A stretch of DNA of 64,000 bases from Anoplopoma fimbria. Taxonomy: Eukaryota > Chordata > Actinopteri > Perciformes > Anoplopomatidae. The notes under the pieces are model-generated. The model searched no databases, was not told where the DNA came from, and worked only from the letters and a program-made list of their open reading frames with translations. Position numbers and translations under genes: made by a program. The DNA lies in NCBI RefSeq assembly GCF_027596085.1, contig NC_072470.1, forward strand, positions 7,456,787 through 7,520,786, written 5' to 3'. Positions 45,401 to 53,556 of the stretch are shown here, piece after piece. Position 1 is the first letter of the stretch. The number at the start of each line of letters is the position of its first letter.

Positions 45401-48400
45401 AACCATCAATGGGCTAACATTTGTATTGTAACCCACAACATGGACATAAAAAACAACAAAAAAAATATTTAGAAATTTGGGTTCCATCCACAGAGTAACA
45501 ATGTATTAAAATATGTAAAATGAGTTTAGATTAATCAGTTAAGTGTGCAGAACCTTTGTCTGACTTTTTGCTTGAGTTTGTTTTTTGATCCAGAACCTAA
45601 AGAGGTTTTTCCACATAAAGACTACTAAATAGACCCTTGCTAAAATATCTTACATCTGCACTGCAACTGGCCAAAGTCCTCAACTTCAAACCAAATAATT
45701 GGAATTTCATTCATCAGGTATTTATTACATATGCACATCACATTACAAAAAATGAACACTAAAGTATTTGAACTGGTAACGTTAGCGTTAGCTAAACACT
45801 AAAGGTCAGATTTGAACCCCTCAGCTGTTGATTAAAGCAGAATTAATAGAAATCTGAAACATGGTCCAAAAGGCAGCAGAGAGGCACGTCATAAAGCTGG
45901 CCCTGATAGTCCAGAGTCAGACGAACCTTTCAGTACTGAAGAGGAGTTGGTAACATGGTTGGTTTCTGCAGTGGGACGCCGTATTTGGGAAATTTGGTTT
46001 GGTACATAGATGTACACGGTCTGAAAACCTGTTTTACAACGTAAGATGGACTTTTGTCTGAAGAGTGTGTGTGGGTGTGTCTGTGTTTCCTCCAGGTGCG
46101 AGGCATCATCAGTGACTTCGCCGTCTTCATCACCATCCTAACTATGGTTCTCGTAGACTACGCCTTGGGGATCCCTTCACCTAAATTGCAGGTCCCCAGC
46201 AAGTTCAAAGTAAGTCCACATGGAAATTCAACTTTGTTGTCTGTGATGATATTATTCTTCCCACGACTGACTCTCCAGATACTTTAACGTTTCAGAGAGT
46301 TTGTAGAAAAAGAGGATTGTGAAGATGAAAACACATGAAATGCATTTCAGAATAGTTGGAAAGTATTTTGGTAAAACCATCTAGATCCTTGTGGGAGAAT
46401 TTAAAACTGTTTTTTTATGTCATGTACATTTTTAATAAATCTGTCAATCCTTTGGTTGTTAGAGTCCATAAATAGTTGAACAAAGGACTTGAAGTTTCTG
46501 TCCTGTTGCTCAAAGAAGCATTTGAAGAATTTAAGTCAAAGCCATGTAACTGGTTTGTAGGAACATATTCGTCTTAGCTCACAAGCTTCTTTCTACCTTT
46601 CCTTCCACTCTCCACAGCCGACCAGGGACGACCGCGGCTGGCTCATAAACCCCGTGGGGCCCAACCCCTGGTGGACCTGCATCATCACCTTCCTCCCTGC
46701 TCTGCTCTGCACCATCCTCATCTTCATGGACCAGCAGATCACGGCCGTCATTATCAACAGGAAGGAGCACAAACTAAAGGTATTTCAAAATCTTCATTTC
46801 AAATTACACAGTCACAACAATTACTAAATTAATTAATTATTTTTTACAGACAAATCTTTTTCTTTTATGCTCACCTGTTGTTATAGATGTAAATAACTGG
46901 CTATATTCATAGTTATTTCCTACTTGTGTATTAATAAATCTCAATCTCTCGGAAATTAAATCCCTGCGAGCTGTCAGATCCTGCTGCAGTTAAATTAGAG
47001 GTTTTCTAAAGGGACTCTGGTGCTTCGAAGCTCTACTTCTTTTGCCCACAGGGACCGCCATAATCAACATAAAATGAAAGCTCAACTTCCATAACTCTGC
47101 TGTATCTTAACCCCGCTGTTTTTCTCCGGCGCCCCTGCAGAAAGGCTGCGGCTACCATCTGGACCTGTTTGTGGTGGGGGTGATGCTGGGCGTGTGCTCG
47201 GTGATGGGCCTGCCGTGGTTCGTGGCGGCCACGGTGCTCTCCATCTCCCACGTGAACAGCCTGAAGCTGGAGTCGGAGTGCTCGGCCCCCGGTGAGCAGC
47301 CCAAGTTCCTGGGCATCCGAGAGCAGCGCTTCACAGGCCTCATGATCTTCACCCTGATGGGCTGCTCCGTCTTCATGACATCCGTGCTAAAGGTCAGGGG
47401 ATAAACATCAAAATATAAGCCAACGCAGTCATTTTAAGTTCTTTGTTTTGTTCATTTTATATATATATATATGTATCTGTGTGTCTCCAGTTTATACCCA
47501 TGCCGGTGCTGTACGGAGTCTTTCTGTACATGGGGGCTTCCTCACTCAGAGGCATCCAGGTGAGCTCCAAATACTGCCTGCTAGTACTTTATAAGAGTTA
47601 ATGAAGAAAAGATGGAGGATGAGTTCTTGATTGTTTGTTTCCGTGCAGTTCTTTGACCGTCTGAGGCTGTACTGCATGCCGGCCAAACACCAGCCGGACT
47701 TCATCTACCTTCGTCACGTCCCGCTGAGGAAGGTGCACCTCTTCACCATCATCCAGCTCAGCTGCTTGATCCTGCTCTGGGTCATCAAGACCTCCAAGGC
47801 CGCCATCGTCTTCCCCATGATGGTAACATGGTGCATTTTGCGCGTGTGCGTGTGTACTTAACGCGTATGATTGGTTGATACCTGTCTGTGTGTGCCGCGT
47901 CAGGTCTTGGCCCTGGTGTTCATTCGTAAGCTGCTGGACTTCATCTTCACCAAGAGGGAACTGAGTTGGCTGGACGACCTGATGCCAGAGTGGAAGAAGA
48001 AGAAACTGGAGGATGCAGAAGAAGAGGTCTAGTGATATACCACCACTCTGATGACTTAAAGTTTCCACCACTGCAGCGCTGAAGCTGCTTTTTAAGCAGT
48101 GGTTCAGATGTTCTCTTTTGTCTCTTTCTCCAGGAGGAGCACAGTATTATTGCAGAGGAGGAAGGCATTGTACAAGTGCCACTGGAGGGACACTACAAGT
48201 AAGTCATTTTGGTCTTTAATCAGGCGCCCAAGCATCCTTCAAAAGCAGTTTTGTCATTGGTTAAATATTCATGTAAACTGCTACAAGTGCACACAAATTG
48301 TACTTAAATGGCACAGCACTTGAGTAAATTCGATTAAGACGGAATAGGAGCAGCTACAGCTGCTTGAATTAAGTAGCAAATGGTATTTAGGATTAATATT

Positions 48401-50448
48401 TAGCGGTTTTACTGTAAAATATGAAGTTACGTCCACATTTCTGTTTGTGTATGGATTAAACACGCATGATTTGATAGTAATAACTGAGCTTTAAAGATGC
48501 TGGTCGGTGGATTTTGTTACCTAGCTGTTTACCCCTGTTTCCGGTCTTTATGCTAAGCTAAGCTAACAGTAATTTGGCTCCAGCTTCATTTGTACATCTA
48601 ACTCTCTGCAAGAAAGTAGATAAACTTATTTCCCAAAACGTTCAACTTTTGCTTGAAGAACTCTACAACCGGTAGTTTGATGCAAGCGGCTCCTGTGGGT
48701 AGCAGTCTTGCTTTCTCCAGCCTCAAGTGTCTTAGCCGAGAACTTCACATGCAAAGTGGAATAATCATTGTCGTCCCTATTCGTGTGATTTTGAAGGTGT
48801 GACCCAGCCACAGTGAACATCACTGATGAGATGTCAAAGGGATCTTTCGGAGGTGTGTGGAAGAATGTCAACCCCGTTGAGACCACGAAGAAGGAACCAA
48901 GCGCTAAAAGGTCAGCCTCCTTATTCACATTACTCTCACGTGCCCAGATCAGTATCTCTGATTTATCAGAGCGCTTAAATTCAAAATGCTGCAACTTTGG
49001 GGATTGGTGTATTTTTTTAGAGGGTCAAAAAAAAAGGGGGAAATTATGTCTTTGGGTGTAAGAGCTTGCAGTGGCACGTGTTTATTATTGAAATGTTACG
49101 GAACGTTTACATCTTATTTTTCCAGGAAACTGAGGAGCTAGTGTGTGTTTAGATAAAAAGGGTTTATCTAAGAGCAGCCCTGCCCTCACTGATGTCCCAC
49201 AGAGTAGACTAACATAGTGTCTCCTGCCTGCCTCTCTCATTCCATTCCAACCCCCAAGCTCCCCTTCCTAACCTCTCAGAAGCTGATATCCCAAAAGGTA
49301 AGTCGTTCCCAGCCGCTGTCGGCATGGAGAGTCTTGACCCGTGTCTTCTGTTCACTGCTGATTGTTGCATGATGAAAACGACTGCGCTGTAAATGACGAT
49401 TGGGTGATGGGAGAAGATTTCTGAATAAATAGAGAGATAAATCAAATGGATGTTGGTGGATTGACCTTGCAGCATGGCCTGAGTGTGCATGTGACTTCAA
49501 ATGGTTGCTCAATTGTATATTTCAATGTCACAAGATATTGAAATGGTAGGGCAAACTACTATTAAAGGGACAATTCATCCAAAAATACACAACTCCTTTC
49601 CTCTCACCCATAATGATGTTTATCAATCTATATTGTTTTGGTGTAAGTCTCAAAGTGTTGGAGATGTCACCCACTTCTCACCAATATGGTAATTTGAAAA
49701 ACTCAGCAATGTCTCTTTACAGATATCATCCACCGATATAATCCCCTGACCTCGTTATGAGCACTTTCATAGGAAATATATATTTTTTCTACCGAATTAC
49801 ACGCTGAGCTAGCTATCGTCACAGCTCAACCAAGGAGAACACCATTAGCTTCTACATCTCGCTGTGACCTGCACGGTGTAGTTTGGTGGAAAGAAAATAG
49901 TTCCTACATGAAAGTGCTCGTAACAAGGTCTGTTGATAATCTTGAGTAAACGGGTCACGATTTTCTGTTGAGTTTTTCAAAATGCTTTGGGAGCTTTGAG
50001 CACCACAAGCCGAGTTCTATATAATCCAATTATATTGGAACGAAGCTTTACATCTTTACTGTGGTAATCTCTAACACTCAGCAACGATTGATAAATAGCA
50101 CTAAAGGAAGGCCATATATGTATATTTTTTATTTGGGGTGAGCTGTCCCTTTAAGTTTAGACATACCTATTTGCATGCTGTGTGATCTGGATTGATTGAT
50201 TGATTGATTGATTGTCAGCCTGTTGACAAAGCATCTGCGCTCTGCACTTGTGTCTTGAATTTCTTGAAATCCAGTCCTTGTACAGGAAATGGAAACCAGC
50301 ACATTTTTGCTTTTTTCTCTATTTAACATTTAGCTCAGTTAAAAAAAAAATCATATATTCTTTTCTTTTTTCGTGCAGTTGTGGCGGCGAAAAGCGACAC
50401 AAGCGGCGGAGGCATGACAAGAGCTTGGACAGGGAGACAAGTTTGTGA
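8552..50448 (+). CDS. slc4a10: Sodium-driven bicarbonate transporter NBCn2/NCBE (SLC4 family), complete
   Basis: Plasma-membrane Na+-coupled HCO3- transporter for neuronal and choroid-plexus pH control (family knowledge). Exons: 8552-8599, 10129-10158, 23262-23343, 29927-30109, 30218-30356, 30632-30792, 31996-32184, 34439-34527, 34818-34975, 35139-35226, 37333-37479, 38591-38691, 39820-39994, 40755-40888, 41050-41295, 42964-43069, 43745-43906, 46096-46209, 46618-46779, 47141-47392, 47491-47559, 47649-47822, 47904-48026, 48134-48198, 48797-48910, 50379-50448. The phases join into 1,126 codons. Seen: N-terminus [16 protein letters not shown]; a basic/His cluster at about 68-84; a cytoplasmic domain; about 500 residues of membrane domain from TM1 near 498 ([20 protein letters not shown]) through [20 protein letters not shown]; a third extracellular loop with sequons N668, N678 and N685 and four Cys; and a C-tail ending ETSL (PDZ ligand). 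The start and synteny favour SLC4A10 over SLC4A7 and SLC4A8. Exon 4 has an alternative donor at 30070. Confidence 0.95.
9366..9409. repeat. Perfect 20-bp-arm hairpin in slc4a10 intron 1
   Basis: Arms 9366-9385 and 9390-9409 are exact reverse complements with a 4-nt loop (TTTC), GC-rich and flanked by a C run. No target-site duplication or known element is obvious. Confidence 0.9.
9549..9577. repeat. (GAA)n microsatellite
   Basis: Eight or so GAA triplets in slc4a10 intron 1. Further dinucleotide tracts in this intron are (TG)n at 8785-8824, (CA)n at 8907-8931 and (TG)n at 9225-9244. The remainder of 8600-10128 shows no gene. Confidence 0.85.
13652..13690 (+). CDS. slc4a10: Candidate alternative first coding exon of slc4a10
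   Basis: An ATG with A at -3 opens 13 codons ([13 protein letters not shown]) ending exactly at CAG|GTAGGT with phase 0. That phase fits direct joining to exon 3, which begins [12 protein letters not shown]. The block before it (about 13100-13650) is GC-richer than the intron. Mammalian Slc4a10 is known to make alternative N-termini from separate promoters, and the SLC4A8 N-terminus also ends in Gln before RPDEEAVV. This is inference from phase, donor and context only. Confidence 0.35.
18125..18268 (+). promoter_or_regulatory. Possible internal TATA promoter with a short first exon
   Basis: TATAAATAG at 18125-18133 is a good TATA consensus. About 135 bp later comes GATAG|GTAGGA, a usable splice donor. 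A short frame from the ATG at 18235 would end in phase 2, which does not fit exon 3, so any exon here would be non-coding or unrelated. Confidence 0.2.
21369..21650. mobile_element. Truncated LINE 3' end with (AAGAT)n and (TA)n
   Basis: A run of AAGAT pentamers (21369-21413) leads into GGAACTTGATTAATCCTGAAGG and then AAATTATTGTG, resembling the reverse complement of fish LINE 3' ends (tail type TTTATTAATCCC...), followed by a (TA)n tract at 21608-21648. Class assignment is by resemblance only. Confidence 0.5.
22903..22916. promoter_or_regulatory. RFX X-box-like site 1
   Basis: GTTGCCATGGTGAC fits GTNRCC-N2-RGYAAC with one mismatch in the second half. It is in slc4a10 intron 2, 346 bp before exon 3. 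Confidence 0.3.
24663..24675. promoter_or_regulatory. Perfect palindromic RFX X-box-like site 2
   Basis: GTTGCC-A-GGCAAC is a perfect inverted repeat matching the X-box consensus bound by RFX factors, with a 1-bp spacer. Confidence 0.4.
25335..25720. repeat. Interspersed repeat family A, copy 1
   Basis: From 'ctaattatgacaattttacacatatgtct' variants through 'gacattttggatggacatgg' and on to 'ctgtttcag'. The first part is nearly identical to 29338-29525. The second part (CCCCAAATACTC, GTCCCCAACAAATG) recurs at 52805-52910. Confidence 0.8.
27243..27434 (+). mobile_element. tRNA-derived SINE
   Basis: Starts GGGCGGCAGTGGCTCATGGG with a polymerase III box A-like TGGCTCATGG (27255-27264), then a diverged box B around 27297-27312 (GACAGTTTGAATACTGG) and a body with TCCTTGAGCAAGACACTTAA typical of fish SINEs. 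It ends at the (ATGT)n tail. Orientation is plus. Confidence 0.75.
27435..27533 (+). repeat. (ATGT)n array forming the SINE tail
   Basis: About 95 bp of ATGT tetranucleotides directly after the SINE body, likely grown from its 3' tail. Apparent Tyr/Met/Cys/Val or Thr/Tyr/Ile/His frames here are artefacts. Confidence 0.95.
27553..28092. mobile_element. Repeat family B, copy 1 (about 540 bp, likely MITE/SINE)
   Basis: Contains CCAGCAGGGGGCGACTCC, 'tatagaagtctatgag' and ends 'cttatatacagtctgtgg'. A complementary, inverted copy is at 37946-38465. No coding capacity. Confidence 0.75.
28400..28570. other. GC-rich block inside AT-rich intron
   Basis: Around 28430-28570 the sequence becomes strongly GC- and CpG-rich (runs such as GGCCGGGGGGAACAGCG). 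No splice-bounded frame fits slc4a10. It may be a decayed element or regulatory island. Confidence 0.35.
29150..29540. repeat. Interspersed repeat family A, copy 2, with nuclear-receptor half sites
   Basis: The 3' half (29338-29525) is nearly identical to 25345-25540. The 5' half carries GGTCAAAGGTCACTGTGACC-type sequence at 29231-29251. No coding potential. Confidence 0.75.
29231..29251. promoter_or_regulatory. Composite DR1 plus oestrogen-response-element palindrome
   Basis: GGTCA-A-AGGTCA (29231-29242) is a DR1 motif. AGGTCA-CTG-TGACCT (29237-29251) is a perfect ERE palindrome with 3-bp spacing. They share the central half site. It lies within repeat family A, about 680 bp before slc4a10 exon 4. 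Confidence 0.35.
32434..32889 (+). other. slc4a10: Possible alternative terminal exon of slc4a10 (unproven)
   Basis: After ATCCAG (32428-32433) an open frame continues exon 7 in its phase (G|TA AAC...) for about 150 codons to the stop at 32887-32889, starting [20 protein letters not shown]. No good in-phase donor was found, so it would end the protein before the membrane domain. SLC4A7 has a long cassette at the homologous place. No similarity was recognised. Confidence 0.2.
33235..33860. repeat. Nested copies of a common teleost SINE-like repeat (family C)
   Basis: Two or three diverged copies carry 'aaatatgaagct', 'gctaagctaacc', 'ctggctccagcttta' and 'gagtggtatcgat'. Related copies lie at 48520-48625, 51128-51440 and 62045-62170. 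Coding is not indicated. Confidence 0.6.
35227..37332 (+). other. slc4a10 intron 10, no gene seen
   Basis: AT-rich intron without recognisable repeats or splice-bounded frames. A frame at 35745-36065 has no family resemblance and is not bounded by usable splice signals. Confidence 0.6.
37946..38465. mobile_element. Repeat family B, copy 2, inverted relative to copy 1
   Basis: Begins 'catagactgtttataagaag' and ends near 'cctggttctgtt'. Its reverse complement follows 27553-28092 throughout, with differences. The pair lies in introns 3 and 11 of slc4a10, about 9.9 kb apart, so the pre-mRNA could fold back. Confidence 0.75.
39424..39468. repeat. Poly-C / CCA-rich tract
   Basis: A run of about 15 C followed by CCACC repeats in slc4a10 intron 12. 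Similar short C runs occur at 16149 and 40251. Confidence 0.8.
39520..39533. promoter_or_regulatory. RFX X-box-like site 3
   Basis: GTTGCC-AT-AGCAAC matches the X-box consensus (GTNRCC-N2-RGYAAC) completely, 287 bp before slc4a10 exon 13. Confidence 0.4.
41515..41670. repeat. Degenerate minisatellite, ACAAAGAGACNCAAAA type, block 1
   Basis: Roughly 20-bp purine-rich units (for example cacaaagagacgtaaaacg) in slc4a10 intron 15. Same unit family as 43955-44420. Confidence 0.75.
41998..42120. repeat. Repeat family D, copy 1
   Basis: Shares CCTGCTGCAGT, AGAGGTTTT, TAAAGGGACT and GGTGCTT in the same order and spacing with 46975-47085, indicating two copies of one interspersed repeat in introns 15 and 19 of slc4a10. 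Confidence 0.65.
43955..44420. repeat. Degenerate minisatellite, ACAAAGAGACNCAAAA type, block 2
   Basis: About 20 units of 20-24 bp in slc4a10 intron 17. The minus-strand frame across it (44103-44543) gives a repetitive hydrophobic peptide (FVSLCxxF units) that is a by-product of the repeat. Confidence 0.85.
46975..47085. repeat. Repeat family D, copy 2
   Basis: Second copy of the repeat at 41998-42120. It ends about 55 bp before slc4a10 exon 20. Confidence 0.6.
49126..49161 (+). CDS. slc4a10: Candidate cassette exon ending slc4a10 without PDZ motif
   Basis: Acceptor TTTCCAG at 49119-49125 follows a T-rich stretch. Joined in phase to exon 25 (AAA AG|G) it reads RKLRS then TAG (49139-49141). 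A possible donor follows at 49162. Mammalian NBCn2 variants differ by a short C-terminal insert that shifts the frame and removes the PDZ ligand. This exon would do the same. Confidence 0.35.
49280..49297 (+). CDS. slc4a10: Candidate 18-nt microexon with in-frame stop in slc4a10
   Basis: A long C/T-rich tract ends CCTCTCAG, then 18 nt, then the strong donor AAAAG|GTAAGT. Joined to exon 25 it reads R-S-stop (TGA 49284-49286). This gives a second route to a PDZ-less C-terminus. Splice signals are good; use is unproven. Confidence 0.35.
49562..50154. mobile_element. MITE with TTAA ends and inverted repeats
   Basis: Left end TTAAAGGGACAATTCATCC and right end (reverse complement) TTAAAGGGACAGCTCACCCC form imperfect inverted repeats bordered by TTAA on both sides, as in piggyBac-type insertions. 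It is 593 bp, non-coding, and sits in the last slc4a10 intron. Confidence 0.65.
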
Positions 50449-51110
50449 TGACACATACTGGCAGTGCCACTGTGCTGTCAATGAATAATAAAAAAAAAAC
50501 TACAAAAAAAAACTATACCGTGCCACACTCAACCACCTTTGTACTGTGCTACACTGTGTTTTCGTCATGTAAGTCTGTGTGCAAGTTGTGTAAAAACAAA
50601 GAATTTGTTAGAAACAGTATTAACATGAGGAACTTGAGATACTTTTGTGTTCTTTTTCTATGTATATCAATGTTTTGGTGATACCAGCAACAGAGGGAAG
50701 CCGGAATTATATGACACTTACATTAACTTTGTGTCGATGGGCCAATTAAGTACAAACTTTAAACACTTTTTAAATCTACTTTATTTGTATTTTGTATGTT
50801 TTTATATTTTTCCAACTACAGCGATTTGTCCTTTGAAAAACCTGCCACGGCAAACTGCAAATGTGTGCAGCATTTGACTTGATGCACCTCACAATAGAAA
50901 ACTTAAAAAGTAGATATTTGCCAATAGTAATCTATTTCACTGGTATCTAAAAGAGTTGGCTATATAGCGAATCTAGTCATTTTTTGAAAGTATTAAATAT
51001 ACATTTTCTATATTCTGTATATCTAAATGTTTTTTGTGACAGTGACAGCTCACATCACTTCAGAGTCCTCTCTATTGCTATTTTACAAATAAATGTCTCT
51101 CCTCCAGTAA
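50449..51110 (+). terminator. slc4a10: slc4a10 3' UTR with candidate polyadenylation signals
   Basis: AATAAA occurs at 50487-50492, just after the stop, and at 51088-51093. The AT-rich sequence between fits a 3' UTR. Which signal is used cannot be decided here. Longer 3' UTRs (AATAAA near 52200) are possible. Confidence 0.4.
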
Positions 51111-53196
51111 AGCATTCCCACCGAAACCAGTTAAAGGAATAGTTTGACATTCTGGGAAATACACCCATTTGTTTTCTGTTATACGAGAAGATCAACGTTA
51201 CTCTCACGTCTGTACGCTAAAATATAAAGCTAGAGCTAGCAGCAGGCCAGAATCCCATTAATTAACCTTTTATCTAGTTTGTTTCATCTGTACGAAAAAG
51301 GCAATATGTGAAAGCCAGATGTTTTGGTTTTGCCGTTTCTTGGCCGGGATCTAGCGATAGCTTCATTTTTAGTATACAGACTTGAAAGAGGTTTTTTTTC
51401 TCATCTAACTTTTAGCAATAAACATATTAACCTTAATGCACTATTCCTTTGCAGTCAGTATACAACGTATCGGAAAACATTTTTAAGATAGCAATTTCAG
51501 CATAGTTCGGCAACTTTCAGTACCTCTACCTACTCAACCTTGGCTTTTTAAAAAACCCATCCAGTTTGCCAATGCCGAACTAGGGTGACTGTACAGAAAG
51601 CTCTACTATGTTTTCCACTTGCATTCTCTGTGTCATCTCGTCAGTAAGTGTCATCCATGGACATCTCCTATCCAAATGACCCTCATTGTGTTAGCATCGG
51701 AAGCTTATTGTTTTTGAAAAAAAAAGACCTGCATGACGGTGGAACAGACTTGACTGTCCCGCTGCAGGACCAATGGTTACTTCTAGAGATGCAATAATAG
51801 GCTACCTTTTTTCTGGGAAGGGCAACATGTAATAAACGGTAAAGAGTCTTAACAATGTACAATACATAGTATATTTTATTCATGTAAAATGTTACTAATA
51901 TATTACTAACATGAAGTCAGTGTTGAAGGCAGGTTTTTTTGTTGTAGATGTTCTTTTTCCCCATTGTCGAAGTGATGGTTCTTAGTTGAGTAGAGAAAGT
52001 AACAAGGGGTCAGAATTATATCAATATCAAACATTTTGACCACTTCTGTGCGGAATTCTGCCTTAAATTTGGTAGTGATAGCTGTACACTTTCTGTTTGA
52101 ATAATTTAAGTCACCTGTATAGAAAACTATCAGTTCTGATCTGTTGTTATATTGTGATTTGTTTTCATGAGAACGAGAGCGCGGGTGAGTGAGAGCATAA
52201 ATAAAGATCTTAAACAAACCCTGCTGAAATGATGTGATACTTTATTGATTCCTGTACTTGTCCATAGAGGTCACCATCCTGTTTTGCCCATGAGTTATTC
52301 TTTACACTGATTCCTTGTCTTGAACTCTCTAACCTCAGGAGGAGCTCCACGTCTCTGGCTCTTCTGGAGATGGTGAGGGGGCCGAGAGCACCCTGCACCC
52401 TCAGGCTGAAGCTCCTCTAGCCTTATGGCGTAAGGTCACGACTGTATCTCTGACCCGTGATGCTGCCGTTGATGCTCCCAGAGAGACCGCTATCCCTTTT
52501 TCCCAGAAACGGATAAAACAGTGGGAGGAATCTGTGAAAACGGTTTGCTCTTCCTGCAGGTCTGTTTTGAATTGTTATGTGATGTTGGAGACAACTGTTG
52601 GAGACATCTGGTGAACCCAATGTCTCCGAAAGACCCGGTAACACCAAACTTCCTCATATTTGTCACATTACTTAAGTATCCATATGCTAATTATGACAAT
52701 TTAACACAAATGTGTGGTAGGATAAAATTATGAAATGATGAGATTTTGGACGGACATGGATGTAAACTGAAATTATCTCGCTGTAGTTTGTATTGACTCA
52801 ATGCCCGATGCTGGCCCAAATACTCCAAATGTGGATGCTGCTGAAAATAGTCCCCAACAAATGGGCCATTTCTAAAAACTACAGTGACCAGCTGTTTCAG
52901 GAAATTACCCATGATCTCCAACTTCCCAGGTCTGAGTCCAGCTTTATTTATACGCCATTATTCTCTCACATTATTTTCCGGAATCTTTCTACTGTCTTTA
53001 GATATAACAATTGTTGAAAACATACTTAAAGGAACAATTATACAATACCTGTGAGCATTTTTTTTAAGCATCATATCTTCATTAGGAACCAATGTCCGCG
53101 AGCCATAGACAAAATACAGAATTCATTTAATTTCTATTATCAAACATTGAGAGTGATTATTAAAAAAAAAAATCCCACAAATGCACAATGAAAAAC
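51111..53196. other. Convergent intergenic region between slc4a10 and gcg
   Basis: No gene supported. It holds a family C repeat copy (51128-51440), a possible LINE-tail-like stretch (52225-52260, TACTTTATTGATTCC), and a diverged family A copy (52685-52910). A minus-strand frame at 52210-52398 is not recognised. Confidence 0.6.
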
Positions 53197-53202
53197 TTTA
53201 TT
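53197..53202 (-). terminator. gcg: Candidate polyA signal of the long gcg transcript
   Basis: TTTATT on the plus strand gives AATAAA about 355 bp downstream of the gcg long-isoform stop (53557). Confidence 0.4.
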
Positions 53203-53556
53203 TTGCAGAGCGGATTAATAATATGCAATTTAAACCAACTAACTTTTCTATAGGCCTACCTGAGACTTCACTTTTTTGTGTTCTTGTTTTCTCCTTATAA
53301 ATATAGAAAATAATTTAAATTTGTAGAAAAAAAATGTGCCCTCAAATTCCATGTTTTCTCTCTGATGCACAACGAAGAACTATGGAAGAGTCCTGTATTT
53401 TTTTTTTGTATCTTTGCGTCACGAACATTAAGTAAAAAAAGACTAACAAATTTAAATATAGTGTTGACGTTACAACATGCTAAGCGTTATGGCTTTCTAT
53501 TCCTCCTGTTTATGGCTTTGTGTAGAGCGCACAGAGGGGGGTCCTGGACGAGTGTC

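Noticed and set aside
47598..48071. 157-residue minus-strand frame
   Set aside because: Antisense of slc4a10 exons 22-23.
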